The notes beneath the pieces were generated by a model that saw only the letters and a program-made list of their open reading frames with translations, was not told the DNA's origin and did not search any database. From Nocardioides sp. Root122 (GTDB taxonomy: Bacteria; Actinomycetota; Actinomycetes; Propionibacteriales; Nocardioidaceae), in NCBI RefSeq assembly GCF_001425025.1, contig NZ_LMDE01000001.1, positions 737,033 through 801,032 of the forward strand: DNA of 64,000 nucleotides, read 5' to 3'. Position numbers and translations under genes: made by a program. Below, one piece after another: positions 42,495-50,292 of the stretch. The stretch's first letter is position 1. Each line of letters begins with the position of its first letter.

Positions 42495-42716
42495 ATGACT
42501 ACGTCGCGCGGCTCACGGCCGAAGCACCTTCCCTCCAGCCCGTTCAAGCCGGCTGTGGAGCCGGTCGTCGAGGTGTTCGAGATCGACGACCGCGTCACCC
42601 ACGACCTCCACGGCCTGGGCCGGGTGACGGCGATCGATGCCCACGCGGTGACCGTCGACTTCGGCTCGAAGGTCCTCCGGGTGCCGCACCCCTACCCGAA
42701 GCTGCACCACCTGTAG
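42495..42716 (+). CDS. Small conserved-type basic protein
   Basis: 73 residues from the ATG at 42495, with GGAGG overlapping just upstream and CATACT as a possible -10. Core VFEIDDRVTHDLHGLGRVTAIDAHAVTVDFG resembles the small CarD/Tudor-like beta-barrel proteins (VGDRVTHDxxGLGxV). Likely a nucleic-acid or protein-binding SH3-like fold; not assigned. Confidence 0.6.
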   Translation: MTTSRGSRPKHLPSSPFKPAVEPVVEVFEIDDRVTHDLHGLGRVTAIDAHAVTVDFGSKVLRVPHPYPKLHHL

Positions 42717-42730
42717 GTCGCTGTAGGCCG

Positions 42731-43120
42731 TCACTCCCAGGCGCTCAGGTCCGGCGGCACGTCCACCGAGTGCTCCCGCAGCACCGCGAGCGGTACGACG
42801 TCGAGCGCGCGCTCCGACGTGGCGGCGAGCACGACCGGCGCGGCCACGCCTGCGTCGTACGCCTGGAGCCAGCGCGCTGCGACGACGCACCAGCGGTCGC
42901 CCGGCACCAGGCCGGGGAAGCCCCACTCGGGCCGCGGCGTCGACAGGTCGTTGCCCACCACGCGCTGGTGGGCGAGGAACTCCTCGGTCATCACCGCGCA
43001 CACCGCGTGCAGCCCCACGTCGTGCGGGCCGACCGCGCAGGTGCCGTCGCGGTGGAAGCCGGTGACCGGGTCGGTGCCGCAGGACTCCAGCTCGCCGCCC
43101 AGGACGTTGCGCTCGGTCAT
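42731..43120 (-). CDS. DUF2237 family protein
   Basis: 129 residues. The family pattern is complete: RNVLGGELESCGTDPVTGF, GPHDVGLHAVCAVMTEEFL, NDLSTPRPEWGFPGLVPGD and WCVVAARWLQAYDAG. Several invariant Cys and His suggest metal or redox chemistry. Function unknown. On the same strand just behind the desaturase gene. Confidence 0.88.
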   Translation of the reverse strand: MTERNVLGGELESCGTDPVTGFHRDGTCAVGPHDVGLHAVCAVMTEEFLAHQRVVGNDLSTPRPEWGFPGLVPGDRWCVVAARWLQAYDAGVAAPVVLAATSERALDVVPLAVLREHSVDVPPDLSAWE

Positions 43121-43137
43121 GGGGCGATGATGCCCGG

Positions 43138-44067
43138 TCAGGCGCGAGCCGCCCGCTTCGCCTCCGCCTCCGCGCGGCGCTCGACGAACCGGGTGGCCTC
43201 CTCGTCGAGGGCGGCGACGGCGGCCGCCAGCTCCTCACGTGCCTTCTCGCCGTCCGCATCGAGCCCCTCGAGGTCCCACACGCCCCACTGCCGCAGGAGC
43301 GGGGTGACGATGTCGTCGTGGTGGATGCGCAGGTCGTAGATGCCGGCCTTCGCCATCACCACGGCCTTGCGGGAGAAGCCGGGGATGACGCTGCCGGGCA
43401 TCTGGAAGTCGATGACCTCCTCGGTGATCGCGCGCATCGTCTGGCTCGGCGTCAGCTCGAGGGCCGCGGCGACGAGGTTGCGGTAGAAGATCATGTGGAG
43501 GTTCTCGTCCTTGGCGACCCGCGTCAGCAGCTTCTCCGCGATCGGCTCGTCGGTGTAACGGCCGGTGTTGCGGTGCGAGATCCGCGTCGCGAGCTCCTGG
43601 AAGGAGACGTAGGCGCAGACGTTGAGAAGTGACTTGTCGAGCGCCTCGTAGCCGGTCTCCATCGTCTCCATCCGCGCCCGCTCGAGCTCGTCGGGGTCGA
43701 CGCCGCGGGTGACGAGGAGGTAGTCGCGGATGCAGAACGCGTGGCGGCCCTCCTCGGCCGTCCAGCGGTTGACCCACGTGCCCCACGCGCTGTCGCGCCC
43801 GAACGCCCGGTCGATCTCGCGGTGGTAGCTCGGCAGGTTGTCCTCGGTGAGCAGGTTGACCTCGAGCGCCGTCCGCGCGACCGACGACAGCTGCGACTGC
43901 TCGACCGACCACGGCTCGCCGCCGAGGTCCTTGAAGTCGCGTCCGAGGCTCCACGGGACGTACTCGTGCGGCATCCACTCGTCGGCCAGCCCGAGGTGAC
44001 GGTTGAGGTTGTCCTCCACCGTGCTCTCGAGCTCGGTGAGCAGCTGCGCGGTGTCGAGAGCGGCCAT
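43138..44067 (-). CDS. Acyl-ACP desaturase (fatty acid desaturase type 2)
   Basis: 309 residues from the ATG at 44067. Di-iron ligands: TAEEGRHAF (the EExxH) near residue 110 and AKDENLHMIF (DExxH) near 195, with earlier Glu in the LEVNLLTEDNLPSYH helix. This is the soluble stearoyl-ACP-desaturase fold used in actinobacteria (DesA1/DesA2 type) to put a double bond into acyl chains. A 24-bp perfect palindrome lies about 80 nt upstream, an obvious operator. It may be cotranscribed with DUF2237. Confidence 0.92.
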   Translation of the reverse strand: MAALDTAQLLTELESTVEDNLNRHLGLADEWMPHEYVPWSLGRDFKDLGGEPWSVEQSQLSSVARTALEVNLLTEDNLPSYHREIDRAFGRDSAWGTWVNRWTAEEGRHAFCIRDYLLVTRGVDPDELERARMETMETGYEALDKSLLNVCAYVSFQELATRISHRNTGRYTDEPIAEKLLTRVAKDENLHMIFYRNLVAAALELTPSQTMRAITEEVIDFQMPGSVIPGFSRKAVVMAKAGIYDLRIHHDDIVTPLLRQWGVWDLEGLDADGEKAREELAAAVAALDEEATRFVERRAEAEAKRAARA

Positions 44068-44147
44068 GATCCATCTCCTCGAGGGGACGCGAGGGCGCGG
44101 TGTCCTCGCGCTCATGCCTACACCCGCGACGACGGGTTCGACCAGGC

Positions 44148-44171
44148 CGGACCACTTCCGGAAGTGGTCCG
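44148..44171. promoter_or_regulatory. 24-bp perfect palindrome upstream of desaturase
   Basis: CGGACCACTTCC is followed at once by its reverse complement, with no spacer. The size and symmetry fit a TetR/FadR-class operator. A further partial half-site GGACCAGTCC follows at 44173. Position suits control of the desaturase; it is also ~30 nt from the GH64 promoter. Confidence 0.65.
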
Positions 44172-44202
44172 CGGACCAGTCCGTCACCGGATCCGACGGC
44201 CC

Positions 44203-44231
44203 TTGACAAGCAGTGGAAGCGCTCCCATAAC
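44203..44231 (+). promoter_or_regulatory. GH64 promoter with CebR/LacI-like operator
   Basis: TTGACA at 44203 and CATAAC at 44226 are spaced by 17 nt. TGGAAGCGCTCCCA (44214-44227) fills the spacer; it differs by one base from the CebR box TGGGAGCGCTCCCA known from cellulase genes of actinobacteria. Confidence 0.75.
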
Positions 44232-44270
44232 GTGACCGCCGTCACACCTCTCTCGGGAAGAAGGTCCACC

Positions 44271-45872
44271 ATGCGCATCCGTCGCGCGCTCGTCGCCCTG
44301 GCCGCCCTCGCGGCTACGCTCACGCTCGCCGGTCCACCCCCGGCTGCCCTCGCTGTCGGTCCGGACCGGCTGCCGTTCACCATCACGAACCAGTCGCAGC
44401 GGGGCGAGGACGTCTACCTCTACGTCGTCGGTGTCAACCTCGCCACCGGGCGCCTGGGGTACGTCAACCAGGCCGGGACGTTCAGCCCGTGGCCGGCGGG
44501 GAGCAACCCGCCGAGCCCGGTGCCCGACGTCTCGACCCGGATGGGCGGCACCGGCTCGAGCACCACGCTCAACGTGCCGCGCGGCTTCTCCGGCCGGATC
44601 TACATGTCCTTCGGCGAGCGGCTGCCCTTCCGGCTCACGCCGGACGGGCTCGTGCAGCCGGCACCCTGGGCACCCGGCGACCCGAGCGAGAACATCCTCT
44701 TCGACTGGAGTGAGCTCACCTACAACGACGCCGGCCTGTGGCTGAACAGCTCACAGGTCGACATGTTCGCCGTGCCGCACGCCGTCTCGGTGACCGGGGC
44801 CGACGGCACCACGCGCACGACCGGCCGCCTCGTCGACGACGGTCGCAACAAGGTCATCAACGGCGTACGCAACCAGGCCGGCTGGGCGGGGCTCGTCCGC
44901 ACCCGCGCCGACGGCACGGTGCTGCGGGTCCTCGCGCCGGGCAAGGCGGCGGACGCCGGCTACTTCGACCGCAACTACCTCGACCCCTACATCGCCAGCG
45001 CATGGAACGCCTATGCCTCGAGGACGCTGACCGTGGTGCCGTTCGGCGACCGGCCCGACGTGCGCTACTTCGGGCGTACGTCCGGCACGACGATGACCTT
45101 CACCAACGGCGCCGGCCAGCAGGTCGCGGCGTTCCAGCGACCGAGCACCGGCAACGTCTGGGGCTGTGACGGTTCCCTCGGCGCTCCCAACGACCAGGTC
45201 GTCGGACCGATCGCCCGCACGCTCTGCGCGGCACTGCACCGCTCGACCCTCGGCCGGCTCGACACGCAGCCGAGCGGCACGGCAGCGGACTTCTACCAGG
45301 GCTCCATCACCAACCACTACTCGCGGCTGGTGCACCAGAACATGGTCGACGGCCGGGCCTACGGCTTCGCCTTCGACGACGTGCAGGCGCAGGAGTCGCT
45401 GGTCCACAGCGGCGACCCGCGCTCGGCCGGCATCACGCTGACGCCCTTCGGTCCGGGCGGCGCGACCACTCCGCCGCCGCCGACCGGGACCGGCAGCACC
45501 CTGGTCAGCCAGCTCAACGGCAAGTGCATCGACGTGCCGAGCTGGAGCTTCGCCGACGGCCAGCGGCTGGTCATGTGGGACTGCCACGGCGGCACCAACC
45601 AGCGCTGGGAGCGGGTGAGCGGCACGCTCCGCACGCAGAGCGGGATGTGCATGGACGTGGCGGGCGGCGGCACTGCTGACGGTACGCCGATCCAGATCGC
45701 CCGTTGCAGCGGCAACCCGGCGCAGCAGTTCGTGCTGAGCGGCGCGGGCGACCTCGTCAACCCGCAGGCGAACAAGTGCGTGGACATCAAGGACGTCAAC
45801 GCGGCCAACGGCGCCGCCCTGCAGCTCTGGACGTGCGCCGGCACCGCCAACCAGAAGTGGCGCCTGGGGTGA
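44271..45872 (+). CDS. Secreted GH64 beta-1,3-glucanase with C-terminal CBM13
   Basis: 533 residues from the ATG at 44271 (AAGAAGG upstream). A Sec signal peptide covers residues 1-28 (ALAALAATLTLAGPPPAALA). The GH64 catalytic domain (res ~30-400) has DWSELTYN with E148 and SSQVDMF with D164, the same 16-residue spacing as the acid/base pair reported for the Streptomyces laminaripentaose-producing enzyme. A TTPPPPTGTG linker leads to a ricin-type trefoil with QRW/QKW motifs (res ~410-533). It should release laminari-oligosaccharides from fungal or algal glucan. A CebR-like operator in the promoter suggests sugar induction. Confidence 0.93.
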   Translation: MRIRRALVALAALAATLTLAGPPPAALAVGPDRLPFTITNQSQRGEDVYLYVVGVNLATGRLGYVNQAGTFSPWPAGSNPPSPVPDVSTRMGGTGSSTTLNVPRGFSGRIYMSFGERLPFRLTPDGLVQPAPWAPGDPSENILFDWSELTYNDAGLWLNSSQVDMFAVPHAVSVTGADGTTRTTGRLVDDGRNKVINGVRNQAGWAGLVRTRADGTVLRVLAPGKAADAGYFDRNYLDPYIASAWNAYASRTLTVVPFGDRPDVRYFGRTSGTTMTFTNGAGQQVAAFQRPSTGNVWGCDGSLGAPNDQVVGPIARTLCAALHRSTLGRLDTQPSGTAADFYQGSITNHYSRLVHQNMVDGRAYGFAFDDVQAQESLVHSGDPRSAGITLTPFGPGGATTPPPPTGTGSTLVSQLNGKCIDVPSWSFADGQRLVMWDCHGGTNQRWERVSGTLRTQSGMCMDVAGGGTADGTPIQIARCSGNPAQQFVLSGAGDLVNPQANKCVDIKDVNAANGAALQLWTCAGTANQKWRLG

Positions 45873-45878
45873 GCGGGC

Positions 45879-45907
45879 GGGGGAGGCAGGTTCGGGCCGC
45901 CTCCCCC
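45879..45907 (+). terminator. Hairpin after GH64 gene
   Basis: GGGGGAGGC and GCCTCCCCC form a perfect 9-bp stem with an 11-nt loop just behind the stop codon; no T-tract. Confidence 0.6.
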
Positions 45908-45922
45908 GTCGCGCCCCGCGGG

Positions 45923-45935
45923 TAGGTTGCCGGCC
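45923..45935 (+). promoter_or_regulatory. Leaderless -10 element for serine hydrolase
   Basis: TAGGTT lies 7 nt before the ATG at 45936; no Shine-Dalgarno. Confidence 0.5.
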
Positions 45936-47054
45936 ATGGACCTGCGCGCCGCGCTGTCGCCGTACGTCGAGTCGGGGGAGGTCCCCGGCCTCGTCGCCGT
46001 GGTCGCGCGCGGGGACGACGTGCAGGTGGAGGTGCTCGGGCAGCAAGGGCCCGACGGCGTCGCGATGCGCCGCGACTCCCTCTTCCGTGCCGCGTCGATC
46101 ACCAAGCCGCTGACCGCGGCGCTGGCGATGGGGCTCGTCGAGGACGGCCTGCTCGACGTCGACGCGCCGGTGTCCGTCCTGCTGCCGGAGCTCGCGTCGC
46201 CGCAGGTGCTGCGCACGCCGACCGGCCCGCTGGACGAGACCGTGCCGTGCGCGCGGCCGATCACCGCGCGCCACCTGCTCGGGTGCACCTCGGGTCTGGG
46301 CTTCACGACGGTGGACTCGCCGGTCGTGCCGCTGCTGGGGGAGCGGCTGCACCAGGGCTCGATGCAGGTCGGCGACGTGCCCGCGCCCGACGTGTGGCTG
46401 CGACGCCTCGCCGGGATCCCGCTGATCCATCAACCCGGCGAGGGGTGGACCTACAACCTGTCCTACGACCTGCTGGGCGTGCTGCTCGCGCGGGCCGCGG
46501 GCGCCTCGTTGGCGGACCTCATGGCCGATCGGCTCCTGGAGCCGCTGGGCATGGTCGACACCGGGTTCCACGTGCCCGCGGCCGATGTGGGTCGGTTCAC
46601 CGCGCTCCTCGGGCGCCGGGAGGGGGCACTGGTGGTCACCGACCCATCCCACGGCGCCTTCGTGTCCCCTCCCGCGTTCGCGTCGGGAGCAGGAGGCCTC
46701 GTGACCACTGCCGACGACTGGCTGGCCTTCGGGCGGATGCTGCTCGCCGACGGAGGGTCGCTGCTCAGCCCGGCATCGGTGCGGCTGCTGACCACCGACC
46801 ACACCACGCCCCAGCAGCGGGAGATGGCCGGCTTCTTCCTCGACGGGCAGGGCTGGGGGTTCGGCGGCGGGGTCGACACCTCGCTCCGCGAGCCGTGGAA
46901 CGAGATCGGCCGCTACGGCTGGATCGGCGGCACCGGCACGTCCGCCTACGTCCATCCGGACCGTGGGACCGTCGCCGTCCTGCTGACCCAGGTCGAGCTG
47001 GGTGCGCCTGGCATCGAGGACCTGCTGAAGACGTTCTGGACGGCTGTCGTCTAG
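45936..47054 (+). CDS. Beta-lactamase-family serine hydrolase
   Basis: 372 residues. Class C/esterase-type motifs: SITK (Ser-x-x-Lys nucleophile) near residue 55, YNLSYDLLG (Tyr-x-Asn) near 170 and GWIGGTGTSAYVH near 330 replacing the KTG. No signal peptide, so cytoplasmic. Members act as esterases or peptidases more often than as beta-lactamases. Monocistronic. Confidence 0.88.
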   Translation: MDLRAALSPYVESGEVPGLVAVVARGDDVQVEVLGQQGPDGVAMRRDSLFRAASITKPLTAALAMGLVEDGLLDVDAPVSVLLPELASPQVLRTPTGPLDETVPCARPITARHLLGCTSGLGFTTVDSPVVPLLGERLHQGSMQVGDVPAPDVWLRRLAGIPLIHQPGEGWTYNLSYDLLGVLLARAAGASLADLMADRLLEPLGMVDTGFHVPAADVGRFTALLGRREGALVVTDPSHGAFVSPPAFASGAGGLVTTADDWLAFGRMLLADGGSLLSPASVRLLTTDHTTPQQREMAGFFLDGQGWGFGGGVDTSLREPWNEIGRYGWIGGTGTSAYVHPDRGTVAVLLTQVELGAPGIEDLLKTFWTAVV

Positions 47055-47071
47055 ACCTTGCGCGCTCCGCT

Positions 47072-47081
47072 CTGTCCACAG
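47072..47081 (+). promoter_or_regulatory. DnaA-box-like motif CTGTCCACAG
   Basis: One base from TTGTCCACA; 48 nt before the start of the second paralogue, as the similar motif precedes the first. Confidence 0.35.
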
Positions 47082-47129
47082 ATTCGCTGGTGCCTGTTTC
47101 CGGCCCCGTGGCCCGGGCAGGTGTCCGGC

Positions 47130-47603
47130 ATGCACGAGCTCACCGGCTGCCTCCGGATCCGTCCTGCCCTCAACGAGGCCGAGCGCGCCTACCTCCATGC
47201 GGTGGCCGACTCCGGCAGGACCCTGCGCGGTACGACGACAGGGCGGGGCGACACGACCGTGCCGTTCGCCTACCTCGCATGGGAGGTGTGCCGCGACGGC
47301 TGCTGCCTCACGTGGGATGCGACCTCCGAGCGACCATCGATGATGCTCCCGTCGTTGCGGTTCGTGATCGACCACCTGCTCCGGGACGGTGCGAAGGGCG
47401 AGGGCAATCCCCAGCTTGCCGGGTTCACGTTCGACCACGTCCTCGACGGCATCGTGACGGGTGCGGGCCGAGTGGTGGAGGCCAGGGCCAACCGGGTGTC
47501 CGAGCGGACGCTCACCCCGTCGTGCGCGCGGACGAAGCCGTCGCGGAGCCGAGCGAGGAAGCTCCCGGAGAACGTGGTCGAGCTCCGGCCGCGTCGGGCG
47601 TGA
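47130..47603 (+). CDS. Uncharacterised protein, paralogue of the gene at 20213
   Basis: 157 residues from the ATG at 47130. It shares RPALNEAERAYLHAV, WEVCRDGCCLTW and AGFTFDHVLDGIVTG with the gene at 20213, in the same order and spacing class, but is shorter and lacks the acidic middle insert. The C-terminus is again Arg-rich (RSRARKLPENVVELRPRR). Converges with the immunity genes of the toxin operon. Function unknown. Confidence 0.65.
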   Translation: MHELTGCLRIRPALNEAERAYLHAVADSGRTLRGTTTGRGDTTVPFAYLAWEVCRDGCCLTWDATSERPSMMLPSLRFVIDHLLRDGAKGEGNPQLAGFTFDHVLDGIVTGAGRVVEARANRVSERTLTPSCARTKPSRSRARKLPENVVELRPRRA

Positions 47604-47606
47604 GGT

Positions 47607-47936
47607 TCAGGCCTCGGTGCCGTCGACGAGGACGAGGAGAGGCGTGTCCGGCGACGAGTCCGGGTCGAGGATGAAGTCGAGCTCGGTGCCCGGGTCGGCC
47701 CGTCGGGCGAGCTCCGGCTCCATGCCGGGCCAGGTGATCCACCCCAGCCACGCCTCGGGATGGCGCTGGACGAAGACTGCGTATGCCTCGCGGGCCCGGG
47801 CGACGATGAGGTCGCGCTCGTCCGGCCTGCTGCCGATCTGTTGCCACCACGTGAAGTGGTACAGGCCCATGATCCCGCAGGTTTCGAACTCCTCCTCGAG
47901 GTCCCCGATCAGCTGGGTCAGCCAGGGTTCGGTCAC
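47607..47936 (-). CDS. Candidate immunity protein 2
   Basis: 109 residues. DLEEEFETCGIMGLYHFTW at the start and ELDFILDPDSSPDTPLLVLV at the end align with the neighbour at 47933, showing a duplication. Acidic and small, as immunity proteins are. Its start overlaps that gene's stop (ATGA), and it is the last gene of the toxin operon. It could neutralise the same toxin or one from a rival strain. The immunity role is inferred from position. Confidence 0.6.
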   Translation of the reverse strand: MTEPWLTQLIGDLEEEFETCGIMGLYHFTWWQQIGSRPDERDLIVARAREAYAVFVQRHPEAWLGWITWPGMEPELARRADPGTELDFILDPDSSPDTPLLVLVDGTEA

Positions 47937-48268
47937 GGCGTCGGCAGGTCCTGCGGGGCGACCAGGAACAGGATCGGCGCGTCCGCATCGGTTCTCGGAT
48001 CCAGGTCGACCTCGGCGTCGTCCTCGGCGAAGGCGGGTGTGGCTGTCGCCAGCAGGTCCGGCCAGGTGCCACGCGCCAGGACGAGATCCGGGTGCTGCGC
48101 GCGGAACCTGACGTAGGCCTCGCGGGCGAGCGGCGCGAACGTCGGATCGCTGCGGTCGAGGCCGAGGCCCGCCAGGTTCCAGCTCACCTCGTACAGAGCC
48201 AGGAACCCTCCGGTGGCGTACTCCTCATCGAGATCGGGCAGGAGGAGCTCGAGCAGCTCGGTCTTCAC
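47933..48268 (-). CDS. Candidate immunity protein 1
   Basis: 111 residues, acidic. DLDEEYATGGFLALYEVSW and VDLDPRTDADAPILFLV align with the paralogue behind it. The ATG overlaps the toxin stop by 4 nt, the usual toxin-then-immunity order. Family not recognised by name; a SUKH- or Imm-like role is inferred from context only. Confidence 0.62.
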   Translation of the reverse strand: MKTELLELLLPDLDEEYATGGFLALYEVSWNLAGLGLDRSDPTFAPLAREAYVRFRAQHPDLVLARGTWPDLLATATPAFAEDDAEVDLDPRTDADAPILFLVAPQDLPTP

Positions 48269-49563
48269 AGGAGCGGGTTCCCTTCGAGTGGGATCTTGAT
48301 GGCTTGGTGGCCCTGCGAGACGACAACATACGGACCGTGCGTGAGGGCGTCGGGCCTGTTGCCCGGGTAGCCGTCCATGATGCGGATCTTCCGAGAGCCG
48401 ATCCGAGGATCGCTGAACCGCAGTCCCTCACCGGATCGCACCGGCGACACGTCCCAGTGCTCCAGCATCCGCCGGAGCTCGGCGGGGTCCATCCCGCGGA
48501 GGTCCTGGGGGTCGAAGAGCTCCGGGTCGTCGATCGTGCGGCGGACGCGGGTGTAGCGCGGGCCCCACCAGCCGCCGGGGTTGCGCATCGAACCGCGCTC
48601 GTCGCGCAGCGCCGCCTTGGCGTAGCGGTCGAACCGCGCTCGGAGGCCGCGCAGCGACTCGCGGGCGGTCCGCAGGCGCGCGCTGCCCGAGGCGACCGTG
48701 GCGCGGAGGGCGACGAGGAGGGCGTGGAAGCGGGGTGCCTGGGCGCGGACCCGCGCCGCTGCGGCGGCCGCTGCCGCGGAACCACCGAGGCCGCCCGTCA
48801 GCCCGCCGATGACCACCGACAGCACCGCGCCCTCGACCACCATCGAGCCGATCTCGGAGAGGAGGGCGCGGGTGCGGGCGTGCACGTCCTCGACGGCATC
48901 GGCGTAGTTCTCGCACGCGGTGCCCAGGGCGAGCAGCTCGGACGCGGTGTCGGTGACGAGGGACCGGACGTCGGCGAGGCAGGCGAGCGCGGTCCCGATC
49001 TCGGGCGATCGCTGGTGCCCGACGAGGTCGCGCGCGATGTCGAGGTGGTCGACGAGGGCCGCGACGGACTCGGCCGTGCGCGTCCAGGCGTGCGCGGCCT
49101 CGCGCAGCAACCCGACGTCGGCGCCGGGCCACACGAACCCCTCGACCTGGTCGAGGATCCACCGGTCGACGGCACCGAGGGACGGTTCCTGCGCACCCAG
49201 GCTGGACGGGGGAGGCTCGGGGGCGACCCGGACGAACGCGTCGGCGAGCGACGAGCCGTCGTAGGCCGCCACCCGTCCGGCCGCGGCGGCCTCGGCGGCC
49301 TCGTGGTTGGCGCCGGTCGCCGCCAGGAGGCGGCCGAGCCCGATGAAGGAGTGCGTCAGGTCAGCGAGCGAGCCGACCGCCTCGCGTGCAGCCGCGTCGT
49401 AGGCCGTCGCGAAGTCGGCGCTCGTGGCGTCGTTGCCGGCCATCCCGCCGAGGCCGGCGAGCTTGCCGGCCAGCGCCTCCGTGAGCAGCGCGGCGGTCTG
49501 GTTGGCGGTGCGACACGTGCCGGCCGCGGAGACGAGCCCGCCGCACTCGACGCTGATCCTCAT
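48265..49563 (-). CDS. WXG/LXG-type polymorphic toxin
   Basis: 432 residues from the ATG at 49563. The N-terminal ~290 residues are helical with the pattern of ESX/T7SS substrates (ANQTAALLTEALAGKLAGLG, then a hydrophobic VVEGAVLSVVIGGLTGGLGG). The last ~90 residues look like a toxin tip: MDPAELRRMLEHWDVSPVRS, then RIMDGYPGNRPDALTHGPYV and IKIPLEGNPLL. This resembles the small BECR-type RNase tips with an 'R-(I/V)-M-x-G-x-P' motif. It overlaps the upstream WXG100 gene and the downstream immunity gene by ATGA. No ESX secretion machinery is in the window. Confidence 0.75.
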   Translation of the reverse strand: MRISVECGGLVSAAGTCRTANQTAALLTEALAGKLAGLGGMAGNDATSADFATAYDAAAREAVGSLADLTHSFIGLGRLLAATGANHEAAEAAAAGRVAAYDGSSLADAFVRVAPEPPPSSLGAQEPSLGAVDRWILDQVEGFVWPGADVGLLREAAHAWTRTAESVAALVDHLDIARDLVGHQRSPEIGTALACLADVRSLVTDTASELLALGTACENYADAVEDVHARTRALLSEIGSMVVEGAVLSVVIGGLTGGLGGSAAAAAAAARVRAQAPRFHALLVALRATVASGSARLRTARESLRGLRARFDRYAKAALRDERGSMRNPGGWWGPRYTRVRRTIDDPELFDPQDLRGMDPAELRRMLEHWDVSPVRSGEGLRFSDPRIGSRKIRIMDGYPGNRPDALTHGPYVVVSQGHQAIKIPLEGNPLL

Positions 49564-49859
49564 GGCGCGACCTGCCGCCAGAGCTCGACGTTGGTCGCGA
49601 CTGCGCGTGAGTAGTGGGCGTCGGCCGCCGCCGCGACGCCCCGCAGCGCCGCCAGGGCGGTGACCATGGCAGCGCACTCGTCGCGCCAGGCGTCGTACGA
49701 CGTCGCCTGCGCGTCGCTCGCGCGCCCGGTCCAGCCGGCCCGCAGCCCGGCCTGCGCGGCCTCGACCTCACCGGCCAGCTCGATGAGGTCGCGCTGGCAG
49801 CCGGCCAGCTCGACCAGCACGTCACGGACCTCGGCCAGGTCGACGTCGTAGGTGGTCAT
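49560..49859 (-). CDS. WXG100-like protein
   Basis: 99 residues from the ATG at 49859. Two helices joined at GWTGRAS, the W-x-G turn of EsxA-like proteins, with LIELAGEVEAAQAGLRA before and a long helix after. Probably pairs with the next WXG protein or with the toxin's N-terminus for type VII secretion. 4-nt overlaps on both sides. Confidence 0.75.
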   Translation of the reverse strand: MTTYDVDLAEVRDVLVELAGCQRDLIELAGEVEAAQAGLRAGWTGRASDAQATSYDAWRDECAAMVTALAALRGVAAAADAHYSRAVATNVELWRQVAP

Positions 49860-50173
49860 CCCAGCCGTCCGAGCAGGTGCGTGGACGACTCGCCGCTCGC
49901 CGCATCGGCGACCACGGCCTCGGCGCGGCACCGGTCGAGGGCCGCGATGCCGTGGGCGAGCTGCTCCACGACGAGTGCGGCGCCGCGGTCCCAGTCCTCC
50001 CAGCGCGAGCGGAACCGGTCGGCGGCCTCACCGTGCCAGCTCGCCAGCACGCGCTCGACCGCGGTGCCGGTCGTGCGGCGCCGGAGCTCGAGGTCGGCCA
50101 GCCGCGTCCGCAGCATGTCGGTGCAGGCGGCGTGGTGGGCTGGGTCGAGGGCGAGCGTTCCCGAGAAGATCAT
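49856..50173 (-). CDS. WXG100-like protein
   Basis: 105 residues. SWHGEAADRFRSRWEDW gives the W-x-G motif in a helical hairpin. First gene of the five-gene toxin operon; overlaps the second WXG gene by ATGA. Likely a secretion partner. Confidence 0.72.
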   Translation of the reverse strand: MIFSGTLALDPAHHAACTDMLRTRLADLELRRRTTGTAVERVLASWHGEAADRFRSRWEDWDRGAALVVEQLAHGIAALDRCRAEAVVADAASGESSTHLLGRLG

Positions 50174-50225
50174 GCGTCGATGCTGGGCCGCCGGCAGGTG
50201 TCGGCAACACCCGTCCGACGCGATC

Positions 50226-50234
50226 TGTGGACAA
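50226..50234 (-). promoter_or_regulatory. Exact DnaA box (TGTGGACAA)
   Basis: Reverse complement of TTGTCCACA, in the promoter region of the toxin operon. Confidence 0.4.
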
Positions 50235-50240
50235 CCGGCG

Positions 50241-50292
50241 GGGGACGAAGCGCCCGGTCAGCGTCCGGGACGGGGACGAAGCGCCCGGTCAG
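50241..50292. repeat. 21-bp direct repeat, period 31
   Basis: GGGGACGAAGCGCCCGGTCAG occurs at 50241-50261 and 50272-50292. The second copy contains the stop codon of the TetR gene, so the 3' end of that gene was duplicated locally. Confidence 0.8.

Noticed and set aside
45936..47054. Antibiotic-resistance beta-lactamase
   Set aside because: SITK and YNLS motifs are shared with esterases and peptidases, there is no signal peptide, and the KTG motif is changed.
44751..47438. An 895-codon antisense frame over the GH64 and hydrolase genes
   Set aside because: Spans two real genes and an intergenic terminator; no domain found.
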